From positions 1,426,001-1,490,000 of the forward strand of contig BRON01000003.1 in assembly GCA_024345305.1 (NCBI GenBank): DNA of 64,000 nt, in the 5' to 3' direction. Of the stretch, positions 10,582 through 23,054 are shown piece after piece. Position 1 is the first letter of the stretch. The number at the start of each line of letters is the position of its first letter. The position numbers and the translations under genes are program-made. The notes under the pieces were generated by a model that worked only from the letters and a program-made list of their open reading frames with translations, was not told the origin of the DNA and did not search any database. Origin of the DNA: Mrakia gelida (lineage: Eukaryota; Basidiomycota; Tremellomycetes; Cystofilobasidiales; Mrakiaceae).

Positions 10582-11145
10582 CTCCATCGCTCGTCGCGTC
10601 CGAGGTGAGCTCGATCTTTCCCTCGCCCGTCGTTTTCGTGACGCCTCTGACCTCTGCTTCTCTCTTCTTCTCCTTCCAGATCACCAGTCAAGTCTAAATC
10701 ACATGCCCCGTTCCCGACTCAACGTCGTTCGTGCGAAGAAGAAAGGAAAGACATCGCGTCGCGTCCCGTTCGATCTGCCTCTCCTTCTCGAGCAAAAAGA
10801 GATCAAGTCCAATCAAGATATAGTCAGGTGGGTACGAGTAGTAGTAAGAACGAAGAACGCGGGTACGTAGAGTAGAGTAGATGCATAAAGGAAAAGTGAA
10901 CAAAATAGAGCGAATGAGAGTGTGCGTGCTGAGACCAACAGAGAGAGGGAGATGCAAAACGAAACGAAAGGGACGTGAGGAAACGCGATGAGCGAGAGAG
11001 AGGAGACTGGAGAGTGGTTCGTGAAAGGAAGGTATGGATGGGGACGAGAAGAGAGGGAAGAATCGAAACGAAGTTGGGTTGAGAAAAGATGAAGAAAGAG
11101 GAGGATGGGAGGAGAGTTCGAAAGGAAGGGGAAGACGGTGTTCGA
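10582..11145. other. Convergent 3' region with a possible UTR intron
   Basis: Between two genes that end towards each other. At 10603 a GTGAGC donor and at 10679 a CCAG acceptor could define an intron in the 3' UTR of the MYND-like gene; reading through would give an alternative C-terminus. From 10700 on, minus-strand frames rich in Ser, Leu and Phe come from purine-rich plus-strand DNA and are not credible genes. AT-rich text around 10800-10910 fits 3' UTR. Confidence 0.35.
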
Positions 11146-14100
11146 TCAACGACGTGGATCCGGTTCGAAGGTCGCGTCGTTCGTTGGGTAGCGGTAGGCT
11201 GAAAAGAAAGAAGCGAGGAGAAGAAGGAAGAGTCAGTCTCGAGAAGCAAGCGAAACAGAAGATCGACGCGTCACGAAACCGATCAACTCACCAGCGAAGT
11301 CCCCCTCATCCCTCGTGATCGCTCTCGTGATCGCCTGCAGATCACTCGACGTCCCTCTCCTCTCCCCCGCATCGGCATGTGCCTCTCCCATCTTATCCTT
11401 CTTCCCTCCTTGTCCAAAGAACCCGCTGATCTTCCCTCTCGTCTTGTTCTTCTCCTTCTTCCCAGCTCCGACGGTAGCAGCCTTGTTGTCCTCGTTCCAA
11501 CCCCTCTGAAGATGATCGGCGAACTGATCGGGCTGGCCACCGTAGATCTGCTGAGGTGAGGCTCCGGGGTAGTGAGTGAACGGACGAGGTGAGTTCGGAC
11601 CTCCGTTGGGGCTTGGGTTGGAGGCGTGACGAGGTGAGGCGGAGGAGGAGGGGAGTTGATGGGAGTGAGGGCGGGAGAGGGAGGGGCCTTGGTGGAAGGG
11701 TTGTTGGAGTTGGGAGTGGGGTTGGGGTTGGAACTGCTGAGTCTGGACGGGAGTCGTGAGGGAGGCTGGGGAGGAGAGACCGGAGGAGGGAGTCGAATCG
11801 CCGCCGGGAGGGAGAGGAGGGAGGTCTTTGTAGAGGGAGAGTCGACGCTGGGAGGACGAAGAGGCAGTTTGCTGGTGCATCGTGGGAGGAGGAGGATGGT
11901 GTTGTCCTGAAGAAGAGAGCGGAGGACCGTTGTTGGCCGACGAAGGACGACCGCTCAAGCTCGAATGTCCTCCGTTCGACGAGTAGAAGGCTCCGGCGCC
12001 GAAGCTGTTCTGCTGCTGCTGTTGCTGTTGGTACTGCTGCTGCTGATATTGCTGCTGTTGAGGGGGATGTATGGGAACTCCTCCTCCCTTCCCTCCGAGC
12101 TGCTGAGGACTCTGTCTGGGAGGAACGACAACCGTCGCGGAGAGAGGTCTCGACGCGTCCTCAGTTCCAGGCCCACCGTAAACACCATGCTCGTCCCTCA
12201 CCAGCCCCAGATCGATCAACCCGTTCAATCCATCCCCGAGACTCTTCCTCTTCTCTCCCATCTCCCCAGGAGACGAAGCCAAGCTCCCTCTCGGTCCAAC
12301 GACGGAAGGTCCGAGGATGAAATGCATTCCTGCCGAGTTGGGATCGCTGCTGTCGATGTTGAGTCCCGATTTCCTCGATCCCATGGTGTCGCGAGATCCT
12401 CGACGAGCTGGGAAACGAATGGAGGACGGCGAAGGAGAGGAAGCTGAGGCGGTCGAAGGCGAGAGGGAGGGCGTCTTTCCGTGTTGATTCGGCTGATTTC
12501 CGACGGGCGACGAGACGGAGCGACCTTGTTGCTGTTGATGGTAGTTGGGACCTCCTGCTGAGAGACCTGGTGGGTAGAGAGGATTGTTTCCGGACTGATT
12601 CGACGAGTTCGCCGACGAGGTCCGCGAGTGAGCGGGAGGCGATTCGAACGAGTTGGATCCTCCTCCTCCTCCTGCTCCGGTAGGCGAGTTCCTTCCATTC
12701 CTCGAGAGGTACGAGAGGCTCGGTGGTGGTGGTAGAGGGGAGCTGAGATCGTCGTCGAACTGCTGCTGCTGAGGAACCTGGGGAGAGTTTCCGAACGACG
12801 AAGTCGATTTGGTTGATCCTCCTCCGATCTTCGAAAAGAAGGCCTTGATCCCCTTCTTCTTCTTCTTCGGCGGCATTGTTGGCACCCCGTTCACTCCTGT
12901 TGGGGATGCTGGAAGACTCTCCGACTGGGGCTCAAACTGAAGCGTCGAGGATCCGGCGATGGAGTACTGATCCGACTGCATCCAGGGTCGGTTGAGTCCG
13001 TCCGTCGAGGCTGCTGCTTGGTAGGGTTTCGAGAACCGAGCCATGTCTCGTTGCTCCTTGTCTCGATCGAGACCGAGGCTGTTGGAAGAACAAATCGAGT
13101 CAGCGAGTGAGTTCGAAAGGGAAAGAAGGGCGAGAGGCGCGTGGACTCACTGCATGTCCATCATCGAGCCACTTCCACCCCAGAAGCTCCTTCCTCCACC
13201 CGTCGCATCACTCGCCTGACTACCACCCCAGCCTCTCTCCGATCCTCTGAATCGTCCCTTGAACAGACCTCCTCTGCTCCCTCCTCCAGCACCATCCTTC
13301 AACGAACCACCATCGCCTCCTCCGTTCCCAGCCGACGCGCTCCTTCCTCGTCCAGCCCAAACAGCGAAACTGAACGGTCGAATGACCTGGCCGCCTGTCG
13401 GAGAAGGGTTCGACGTCTGTCGTTGATCCTGGAAGGCCGAATACGAAGCCGTTGGACGAAGATGAGCGAGGTCTCCCGTCTGGGGTTGGTTGGGGTTGAA
13501 GTTGTTGGGAAGGAAGATGGTCGAGCCTGACGAGACTCGATTCGACGATGGGAGGTTCGTGGGTGTCGTCGAAGATCGTTGCTGCTGGAGAGGATGCTGA
13601 GGTGGTCCTGTTCCTGCTCCTGCGAGCCAGCTTCCGACTCGAGGGAGACCTCCCCCGATCGACGACGCTCCTCCTGACTTCCGCCTCTCCTCGGCCTTCT
13701 TGAGATCGACCTTCTCGACGACGATTCCGCTCTCGAGCATGACGGTCTCCTTGGCTCCTTCGACAGGTCGGGCAGGTCGAACTCGGACACCTCCGTTGGA
13801 AGCATCGACGGGAGCGCCTGACTGGTGACGGAGAGTCGCGAAGGTGTCTCGCATCTTGGTCGAGAGGATTCGAGACTCGATGGAGGTGGAGGCTCGAGAG
13901 GTGGCTTCGGCGTTGAGGAGTTGAGATTGGGAAAGGAGGTAGACTTGGAGCGTTTGGAATCGATGGGTTGAGGCGGGAGGGTTCTGCGAAGAAGAGGCGA
14001 AGACACGATCAGCTCTCGCGAACGACGCGTCTTCCTCTTCCGCAACTTCGATAAACTCACCTTGAGCGTCCACTCCTTCAAAGCCTCCTCAGTCAGCCTG

Positions 14101-16788
14101 TTCCCCTTCAGCGTCCTCTTCTTTGACCCTTCCAACCCAGCGACCATTCCCATCCCCACTGGTCCTCCTCCCTCCCACTTCCTCCCTCCCTTCATCAGGT
14201 TCGTCACATCCTCTCCGGCCCTTTCTCGCTCGGCGAGATCGTCAAAATCAGCGTCGGATTGACGCGCCCAAATCCCAGGAGAAGAGACGTCGACGGTGAT
14301 GAGGTCGCGATCTCGAGTGAGGCATCTGAGAGGGAGGGGAGGAGACGAGAAGACGAACGCGTCGGTCAGCTCTGGTTCGATCAAACTCCAGCGCGGACTT
14401 GAAGACCACGAGAGATCGATAGAAATCCAGAACTTACTCCAAGCACACCTCCTCCTGCCTAGGAACAGCCATCGACAACCTCTGAGGTCCTCCCTGCCCT
14501 TGCCCTCCTCCTCCTCCAACGTTGATCCCAGCTCCTCCGACTCCCGACTGCCTCTGCCCCGTCTCGACACCTCCCGACCACGGATCCATGCTCCGTCTCG
14601 GCGAAGGATAGGGTCCGAGCTCGTGCGCTAGTCCAGGAACGTAGCCAGCGAGAGGGTCGCGTCGCTCTTGAACGGGGATCGGCATCCTCAACGACTCGCG
14701 CTGTTGCTGCTGGAACTGCTTCTGCTGGGTCGTGGGAGGTTGGAAACCGGACTGGGTGTGTTGAGGTTGGGATTGAGTGATGGGAGGTGGTGGGGGTGGT
14801 GGTGGTGGTGGTGGTGCGTGGGGAGGAGAGGAAGGAAGGGAAGGGTTCGAGTTCGAGGTGGTCGGAGGAGGAGGTTGAGGAAGAGCTCTCGACGAAGTTC
14901 GTGACCCTGAGGACGAGAGTCGATTGACGAGCGGAGGAGGTTGAGGTGGTGAGGAGGAAGAAGAGGGTCGGTTGTCTCCTGAGCTCTGACGAGAGTTGGG
15001 GTTAGGATCTGAAGGATGGGGAGGGAAGGTTCCGGCAGGGAAGGAAGACGAGGTCGGCGAGAAGAGGTGTCGCGAGCCGACTCCTGCGTGGTTGACGGGC
15101 TCGAGCTCTTCTGGAGAGGTTTTCTCGCCTCCGTATGGGGACGGTGACGGGGACCTATTCCGACGATTGCTGTTGTTCGTGATGGCTTGAGGCGAGATGG
15201 GGAGAGGTGGAGCTGGGGAGGGAGGATCGAGAACTCCGCCGTCCGAGCGAGGGTCGAGGATTCCTGAATCTGAGCGAGGGAACTGAGGTGGTTTGGGTAG
15301 AGGAGGGACTGGGAGGGATGAGGAAGGAGTTGTGGGTCGGTTGGAGTTGGAGTTAGAGTTGGAGGTGAGGTATTGAGGGTGGCTTTTGGACGAGGAGGAC
15401 GAAGAGGAGGTTGGGAGAGGCGGGGGTATCGACGAGGAAGGGGAGTAGGATGCCGACATCTGCTCCTGTCGCGACTTCTTGTTCTTGAGTCCGAAGGTTC
15501 CAGGAGGGCTATCCATCTCTCCAGAGAGGACTTCGTCGGCTGTTGACCGTCGAGGAGGAGGCGACCTCAAACCCAGCTCTCCTCCGCTGCCGTTCGCGCT
15601 CGCGCTCTCCCTCGTCGAACCTCCTCCTGCTCCACTGAAGTATTCCTCCTCATATGCTCCTTCCCCTGTATCCACGATTCCCAAACCCCGCATAAGCTGT
15701 CCGCCCTCTCCTTTTGCGAGCACCTGCTGATTGCTCGCGGCTACGACGCTGGCTCCAACCGTCTTCCTTCTCGACACGGCTGCTGAATCGCGAGGTGAGG
15801 GAAGAGCGTGAGCTCCTGAGGTAGGCGAGGTGTAGAAAGGTCGAGGGGAGGTTGGAGTGGTTGGGGAGCGAAGAGGTCGGTTCGGGGAAGGGGGTGTTCG
15901 GGTTGAGGTCGAGGAGGAAGGCTGTTGGGTTGACTGAGAGCGAGAAGGAGAGAGGAGGTGACGGAGGGAGGAGTCAGCACCAGGAGAATGAAACGCGAAC
16001 AGGCGAAAGGGATATGAGCTCGTAGCTTCCGAGGGATAGAGATGAGCTGAGGTGCTGGAGGAAGGGGTTTGGGTCGAGAAGCGGTGTAGAAAAGATGGGG
16101 AGGTGGAGGAGATCGAGCTGAGCGTGAACAGAGCACGAGCCCGTCGAGAGCTGGTCTCGACACTGCTCTCCTCTTGTTTTGCTTCCCTCCCTCCGATCTT
16201 CGCATGTCGAGATGGAAAGTCTCCGACGTATGGGAATCTTCCAGACCCATCGTTCATGCCCTGAGAGGAGCTTCGAGCCCAGAGATGTCGAACGCAACTG
16301 CCCGTTCTGAACTCACCTCGTCGACGGCCGCTCCTTCTCCTTCCTCCTCGTCGTCGTAATCCACCATCCTGATCCCCTTGAAGCTCCCTAGATGGATCCC
16401 TGGTACGGGAAGCTGAGAGAGTCTTGAAGAGCCTTCCTGATCTTGATCTCTGCTGAAGGATGCGGAGTTGTTGCTGTCGAGGAAGCGAGTTGGGTTGGAG
16501 GAGGTGGAAGGTGACCTTCCGAGGAAGGGAGTGTTGCCCTAGGAGAGAGAACGAGAAGAGAACAGAGTCAGCGAGAGATGAGCGAGTAGTATATATGCGA
16601 GTGTATGCACTCACAAAGGGTGACATCGGCGAAGCCATAGGGAGGAGGTAGGAAGGCCCGTTGTTTGAGGAAGAGGAGGAAGCGGAAGGAGGTGGGGGGC
16701 AGGTCGAGGAGGACGACGTCGAGGCAGGGCCTATGTTGTCGATGAGTCGCAAGGGTGGAAGGGAGGAAGAGGAAGGCGCGACCATCAT
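11146..16788 (-). CDS. Very large low-complexity fungal protein of unknown function
   Basis: The longest low-complexity gene here, about 1,500 residues in several exons: start 16788, further exons in 16250-14450, 14330-14060, 13985-13150 and 13080-11290, and a last exon ending at the TGA 11146-11148. Most of it is Ser/Pro/Gln-rich, with a run of ten prolines near 14790 and polyglutamine near 12030. A denser block in the middle looks like the functional part: QEEVCLE, then after an intron CLTRDRDLITVDVSSPGIW, WARQSDADFDDL, LTEEALKEWTLK, and YLLSQSQLLNAEATSRA with SRILSTKMRDTF. I recall a similar block (Cys-Leu pair, VDV-x-SPG-x-W, SD-x3-F/Y-x-x-L) in uncharacterised fungal proteins, but no function is known to me. 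Near the C-terminus is a lysine run with FFSKIGGG. It may be a scaffold. Exon limits are approximate. Confidence 0.6.
12009..12060. repeat. CTG/CAG trinucleotide run coding for polyglutamine
   Basis: An imperfect CTG/TTG repeat on the plus strand that codes for glutamine runs in the large minus-strand gene. Interruptions (TTG, TAC, ATT) suggest it is not freshly expanded. Confidence 0.8.
14781..14816. repeat. GGT trinucleotide run coding for polyproline
   Basis: A GGT repeat on the plus strand; on the minus strand it codes for about ten consecutive prolines in the large low-complexity protein. Such runs bind SH3, WW or profilin modules. Confidence 0.8.
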
Positions 16789-17500
16789 CTTAGAGCCCGG
16801 TAGACGATCTCAGTCTCTGTAGAGGGTGGACTCGATCCGAACGAGCGAAGGAAAGGTGAAAGGTGAAAGGAGAGGACGCGCTTCCGGGTTGGACCGTTGG
16901 GACGATGGGCCGAGTGAGCGAGCCTGCTAGCGTATTCGAACCAGCAGAGAGGACTGAAGGTTGAAGGTGGGGAGACGGTGGTGTAGAGAGCGAGGTCTCG
17001 AGGGAAGGGAAGAGGGGAGGACGGAGCTGCTGTCGAGGTTGATGGAAACCGAACGAGGACCAAGAGGGAGTGAGTTTCGCAGCCCGGTTTAAACAGGCTC
17101 CTCCGCCGGTGTAGAAAGTTTTCACCAGAGATTTTGAGTCCGAGTGCGCGGACATGCGAGTCTAGACTTTGCTCGCAAAAGGTGATCTGGATCAAATTTG
17201 ACGCGACTGGAGAAGGAGGAAGCGCGTCCTTCGCGTCATCCCCTCCTTTTGACCTCCTTCTCTCGCTCTCTCCCCCCCTTCATCTGTCTATCTGTACTTC
17301 CTTTATCGCAGCAAGCATTTCGCAAACCTTTGCCTTCTCCGTCTGTGCTGTGTTCGAGAATATAGACTCTCGGTGACTTCTCGAAGCTGCGGGATCCCTC
17401 GAGCGAGCTTCGTTCGAGCTCACCCTCCTCCTTCCCCATCTTCCAAACACCCATCCTCACCCTCACACCGTTTCTACGAGTCTCTCATCGTGGATCAAGG
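16789..17500. promoter_or_regulatory. Divergent promoter region
   Basis: These 712 nt separate the starts of the large low-complexity gene (-) and the membrane-protein gene (+), so two promoters are expected. The plus strand is CT-rich from 17250 on, as in a 5' UTR. No open frame here has recognisable content. Confidence 0.4.
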
Positions 17501-18658
17501 ATGGCTCGCTCTCCATCTCCAGCTGCGGCCCACGACCACGCTGCCTCTCCTTCTCCAGCAGGTCGGACCCGACGAGCTCGTTCCCCACCTCCTTCCCTCT
17601 CCTCCTTCAACACCCTCATCGTCTGCTCCCTCCTTCTCCCCTTGGGTGAGTCACCTCTGCGTCTTCCTACGTCTCTCATACTCGTTCCTATCATCCCAGC
17701 GAAGGAAAGAATCGCGCAGAAAAGCTCACGCATCACCTTCCTTCCTTCCCTCCTCCCCTCTCTCCCTCCTCAGCTATCTGGCTGTTCTCCTCCTCCCCCG
17801 ACGGGCACTCGAACGGAGGCAACCTCGCTCGAGAAGTGAAACGAGACGCTCACATCGTCGAAGGGTGGGTAGACAAGAACATAGCTCATCCAGCTAAGGT
17901 AGTCAAGGATGGAATCAAGTCCAGGGTCAACACTTCACCGGTTCGACGACGACAGGACGACCAGGACGACGACGAGAGGGAGGAGGCTTCCGCTCCTCAT
18001 CGTAGGAGATCAACAGCGAGCACGGCCAAGTCGAGAGCTGCCGCTGCCGCCAGGAGGAAGAAGGCTGCTGCTATGTCTAAGAGCTTGAGCAGAGTGGGCG
18101 AGGATGAGGACGACGACGATGGGGAAGACGAAGACGTCGAGGACGACGAAGAAGATGCACCTCACCCTCGTTCGTCTCCCTCTTCCTTTCCCACCCGCCC
18201 CCCCCCCCTTCCCTCTTTCTCCCACTCTAACCTCACCCCTCCTGCTCTCCCTCCCAACAGTAACCCCCCTCCTCCCCTACCTCCTCCTACCCCTCCACTT
18301 CCTCCTCTACCTCCTCCGCTCCCTCCTCACCCTGATCTACTACCTCCTCCTCCCCATCCTCTACCCCCTCCACGCCATCTTCGTCCTCCCCGCCCGCCTG
18401 GCCTACGCCCTCACCCAGGCCCTCATGCCGCTGGGAGTGTTCTTGGGGAGTTGTGCGCTGGTGGGGACGGTGGTGGGTGGAGGGGCGGCGGGCGTTTTGA
18501 GAGGGTGGGTTTGGGTGAATGAGGTGGGTGGGGAGAGGGTGGAGGGAGAGGGAGAGGGGAGGGGGAGGAAGAACGCTGGGAAGGGGGAGAAGGGAAGGGG
18601 GGAGAAGGATAAGGGGAAGGGGAAGGAGAGGGAGAGGAGGGGGAGTGAGAGGTGGTGA
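17501..18658 (+). CDS. Membrane protein with charged loops, unknown family
   Basis: CDS join(17501..17645, 17774..18169, 18261..18658), about 312 residues, phases closing. A Pro/Ser-rich cytosolic head is followed by one hydrophobic segment made by the first exon junction (FNTLIVCSLLLPLAIWLF). Next comes a highly charged stretch with RRRQDDQDDD, an Ala/Lys helix and a run of about 30 Asp/Glu. After the second intron are two or three long hydrophobic segments (LLLPLHFLLYLLRSLLTL, ILYPLHAIFVLPARLAY, SCALVGTVVGGGAAG) and a Gly/Lys/Arg-rich tail. The second intron has a GTTCGT donor; the frame change across it is what brings in the membrane segments. No family was recognised. Alternate-frame Pro-rich readings of 18170-18520 are artefacts of the C-rich tract. 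Confidence 0.6.
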
Positions 18659-20043
18659 GGAGGAGGAGAGGCGAGGAGTGGTTGATTTAGACGCGTTTGC
18701 TTTTCCTTTTGGCTCTGCTTTTTTGACGATATTGACGACTGACTCTCTACATGTTCTAGAGCCGATCGTTGATAGTAGCTGTGGAGACTGATGGGTGACT
18801 CTGAGGGTCGAATCGAGCGAGAGAGCTCGTCGCGTCCTCGTCGACTTGAGCTCGATCTGAGGGCGTTTCGCGAAGTGCATCCTCTGCCGCTGACCTTCGT
18901 GCGCTTCAATTCAAGGATGGAGTAAAAGTCAGGTGGTAAAGTCTGGTTAGATGTGCCTCCCTTCATTGCAATCTTGTGGAGTGAGGAAAAGAGAAAGAAC
19001 GAAGCATGCGGCGCCGAACTGAAATCGTGCCTCTTGCGTGACCCTCGAACGCTTCTCAGCTCTTGTTGCTGTCAAGACAGCTCACCCTGAAGCGTGATAG
19101 AGATATCGATCTACCATCTGGCACTAGCTCGATTCGAAGGAACAGGAAACGTCGCCGAGGGTGGGTTGACAACGACGACGAGAGCGACGCGTCGAGTCCA
19201 GTCTTCCCAATCCTCCCACCCCTCTCCTCTTTTCGATCTGCTCCTCGGTCCTTCATTCCGAGCTAGATATTAAAAGGAGCTGATTCCGAGCTCGTCTGAA
19301 CATTTTTCTAGATGTATTTCGGATCCAAAGCCAGCTCTAAATCGCAGTCCCGACAGATCCGAGGCGAGCTGCTTTCACCTTCCAACGGCGTCCTCCTTCT
19401 GTCTCTCTTTCTCTCTCTCAGACGCAAAGAAACCTTTCGAGCAACCATTACAATCTCTTCTTCTCGCAGCTTCTCAGATCAGCAGCTGTGTCGAGCCGAG
19501 CCTTCATTCATCAACCCAATCTCCCCCTCTCCTCCCCTCTCTCTCCTGGTCGTTGCGAGCTCGAGCTCGTGAAACCTCCCCCTCCCTCCTCTCTCCCCTT
19601 CTTCTCCTCCAACCACCGTCCACCGACTTGCCCTTGGGAGAAGGCTTGTGGTTGTGTTTGTTGTTGTTGATGACTCTTTGGCTTTCTTGTTCTAGTTCGG
19701 ACCACCTTTCAAGCAAGCACACCTCCCCCGCCGTCGCCAGAGAGGGATCGAGCTCATCGATTGCCCCAAACCAGACCAGACTCAACAACAGGATCCCTTC
19801 CGCTCCTACAGGACGTACCAGCGTAGATAGATATACCCAGGGTCGAAAGGGTGAGTCCCCTACTTCGAATCGGAAGGTTCTCGTGAGCTCGCAAACAGGA
19901 GGAACGAGGTCTGCGGGAGGCTGAGGAGAGAGGAAGAGAGAGGAACATTGTCTACCCTTCCCTCGCTTCAAAGCTGAGCTAATTTTTTGTCTCTTTCTCC
20001 TCATCCCCTTCCTTCGACTCTCCTGTAGCTCCGCTCTCTCGAG
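18659..20043. promoter_or_regulatory. Long upstream region of the SABATH-like gene
   Basis: 1,385 nt without a supported gene. The first part carries the 3' UTR of the membrane-protein gene. Minus-strand frames opposite 18287-18966 are Ser/Pro-rich mirror readings. From about 19300 to 20040 the plus strand alternates CT-rich tracts with GTGAG- and CAG-like sites (for example GGGTGAGTC at 19847), so a non-coding first exon with introns is likely. No tRNA-like fold was seen. Confidence 0.4.
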
Positions 20044-23000
20044 ATGAACGTCGCACCCCCACCCATGCCTCAGTCGTCGAATCCTCCATCGGTCGAGGAC
20101 GACAAGTTCGGTTCCACTTCGACCTCGGAGGACTCGACCTTCCAATCTTTCGTTGCCTCAATCGCAGCAGCTTCAATCTCGGGGACAGGAAGGTCATCAA
20201 GTAGATCTCGCTCACCAAGCGACGAAGGAACAGCAGTCAACGACTCCCCTCCTCGGGAAGGAAAGAAATCCCCTTACCTCGACTTCAACTCGTCCAACTC
20301 CTCTCTCCCCTCGACCGACTTCCACTTCCCTCCAACCACCTCCTCCCCTTCCCCTCCCGCTCGACGTTCAAGCAAACTCTACCTTCATCAAGACTCATCC
20401 GATCAAGAGGACGACGGACGACCTGTTCCCGACACTGGGAGGAGGCCGTCGTTACAGCATCGTCGCCAAAACCTCTCGCCAGAGGTCGACGGGCTCACCT
20501 GCGTTCTTCGCCCGTCAGCGACGAGGTCGTTCTCGACGCCGTCGACAGAGCAAGGAAACTCTCTCGATGTAGCAGAGAGGTCCCCAGGGAGTGCGGCAAC
20601 GGCGACTCCTTTGGCTTCGAGGACGACGTTCATGAGCACCTCGAGCTCAGGAGAGGACACGCCCGACAACGAGCTCCCACCACTTCGACCCTCCACCTCC
20701 TCTCTCTCGACCCTCGACATCCCAACGGCTTCCTACTCCTCCTCATCTACTCTCCAACCCCCTCTCGATCTCGACTCCATCGACATCACTCCCACAGCCT
20801 CGTATTCGGATCACCAACGGTCGCGTCAGACAACGTTCGGAGACGTCCTCTCTCTCTCCCAGGAATCGGACCCTTACCTCCCCAAATCGAATCGTTCCTC
20901 AGCAGCCTACTCCTCCCACGCCCTCACCTGGTCCAAGCTTCACGCATCCTTCGAGTCGAGGCCCTTCTACCCGTCGTCGTCGTCGTCCAACGCAGGAGGA
21001 TCAACTCAAGTCACAACACCCGAGAGCGAACACCCCTCCCTCTCTCACTCGAACGGAAGCCACTCCCACTACTTCCCTCATCACTCCATCCCCTCCTCTT
21101 CCCCTCAGTACTCCTCTCCTCTGCTCCAGAGTCCTGTCTCGACGTCACCAGGAGCGACGTCCAACCTCGAACCGACGAGCTCTCTTCGACGACCAGGTTT
21201 GACGCCTCCTCAACCGCAGAACTCCTTCTCGAGGTCTTCGTTCATCGATCACTATCGGACTCTCGCAAGAGATGTGCGAGGGGTGGGAGCGGATAACGTA
21301 GCAGGAGCCGCGTTGGGAGCGTACGTCGACCTTGGAGTGAGTGAGGCGATTGAGGGGAGGAGAAGCAAGGGTGGTGGGAGAACGTCAGCGAGGGAGATCG
21401 AGACGACGCTGGGAGCTGGGAGTTTCGGTGTCGCGTTGAGGGAGAAAGTGTCGGAGGTGATGGAGAGAAGGCTGGGTGGGGTCGAGTTGAGTGGAGGAGA
21501 AGGAGAGGTCGTGAGCATCGGTGAGTGTTTGGTTCGATTCGCTTCGTCGCGTCGCGCGCTTCGACGACCTTTTCGCGACGAACGAGCTCTTACATCCCCT
21601 ACTTCTCCTTTTTACAGTCGAGTACGGAGCTCTGCAAGGTCAATCGTACTCCCTCATCCCTCCCATCATCACCAAACTCGTCAAGGACTCCTCGCCCGAT
21701 GCGTCCCCGTTTTTCACAGTCCTCCATCAAGACGTTCGCTCGGACTTCAGGCAGTACAACTCCCACATCTCCTCCTCGGATACCTCCTACCTCTCTTCGT
21801 CACTAACGGACGATGGAATCAAGGCTCGAATCTTCTCCTCCTTCACGTCGAAACCTTTTGCAGCTCAGGTCGTCCCTCCGTCTTCGGTCTCCGTTGGGTT
21901 CTCGCTTCTCGATCTTCATCTTCTGTGCGTAGATACCTCTTCACCTATGAAGACGACCTCACGGCTGACTTTCCTCTCCCTCCGCGTCTCTCCAGCCACT
22001 CCCCAATCCGAAACTCCACCTCCCTCTCCTCCCAAATCGACTTGGAACTCCAGCTCTTCCTCTCCTCCCGCGCTCGCGAGTTCAAACCCTCCGGTCTCCT
22101 CGTCATCGGTCTCCCTATGGGATCAGGTCGATCGACCACTTCCTCCTCCTCCTCGACATCATCCTCGTCAACCAACTCTCCCTCCTCAGCCTCGTTCAGA
22201 TCGAAATCACACGCCGATCTCACTTCGACAGGATTCTCCTCCCTCCCTCCTTCATCCTCCTCGTCCAACGGAGGCGTCACTCGACGGAACCGCTCGGACT
22301 CGCTCTTCAACGATCAGACCACGCCAGACGACGTTTGGAGACAGCTCACGCTCACCATCTCGGTCGCGGTGCAACGACTCGTGTCGATTGGAACGGTCAA
22401 GGCGAACGTCGCTCACTTGCTCCTGGAGGTTCCGCTCTGGGCTCGAAGCTCGGCTGAGCTGAGGAGGACTTTGGGGAGCGAGGTGGTGAAGAGGGATTGG
22501 GAGGTTGTGGAGAGTTGTGGGATGAAGGAGAAGGCCGAGAGCGGAGGAGTCGCGTCGCCGGTGGAGGACGAGGAGGGAGAGGATAAGGGACCTCTGAGCG
22601 TCTGCCATCCGGCTTATAGAGCTCTGGTCAACGGGACGATGTCCAGAGGTCCTTACGTCGAACACTGCGTTGCTTTCATCAAGGTGAGTTTGAGTGGACG
22701 TCGCGTTGTTGCCTTCCTTTTCGTCGAGTCGCGTCGATTTGAAACGCGAAGCTCACCCGTGCCGTTCTCCCTTCCTTCGTTTCGAACAGGTCGTCTACGA
22801 GTCTCACCTTCTCAGCGTTCTGATGGATCAAGGAGGGATGTCGAGAGGGAACGCGGAGATGACTCTCACAGCACTCGTTCGTCCACCTTAAGTTCTACTT
22901 TCGACGCGTCCTTCGTTCGCGAGCTCGCACTTGACTGACGTGCTCCCCCTGCTATGCCCGCCCACAGTTCACCATCCTCGCCGAGAAAGGAGAGGAGGGA

Positions 23001-23054
23001 TGTCTCGATGGACTCCAACTGTACTTTGGAGTCGTTGCTCTTCGACGGAGGTAG
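20044..23054 (+). CDS. SABATH-like SAM-dependent carboxyl methyltransferase
   Basis: CDS join(20044..21520, 21618..21924, 21996..22683, 22790..22876, 22968..23054), 881 residues, all phases closing. The first 400 residues are Ser/Thr-rich and disordered. The catalytic region resembles the SABATH family, which methylates carboxylates of small molecules. Seen are VEYGALQGQSYSLIPPII in the SAM-binding position, FTVLHQDVRSDF, then SVGFSLLDLHLLH where plant enzymes read SSYSLHWLS, and LFLSSRAREFKPSGLLVIG. The C-terminal part (YRALVNGTM to LYFGVVALRRR) continues the family pattern. A Ser-rich insert follows GLPMG. Fungal members are little studied and the substrate cannot be predicted. The head domain is far longer than in the roughly 370-residue plant enzymes. 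The intron after 22876 uses a GTTCGT donor. Confidence 0.7.

Noticed and set aside
17836..18522. Proline-rich frame continuing through 18170-18520
   Set aside because: The alternate frame after the second intron gives clear membrane helices and a normal stop; the Pro-rich text comes from a CCTCC tract read without splicing.
18287..18966. Long minus-strand open frames opposite the membrane-protein gene
   Set aside because: They are Ser/Pro/Glu-rich mirror readings of C-rich and GGGAGA-rich DNA, without splice structure or family match.
21521..21545. tRNA-like B box (GGTTCGATTC)
   Set aside because: It lies just inside a well-supported intron of the SABATH-like gene, and no A box or acceptor stem is nearby.
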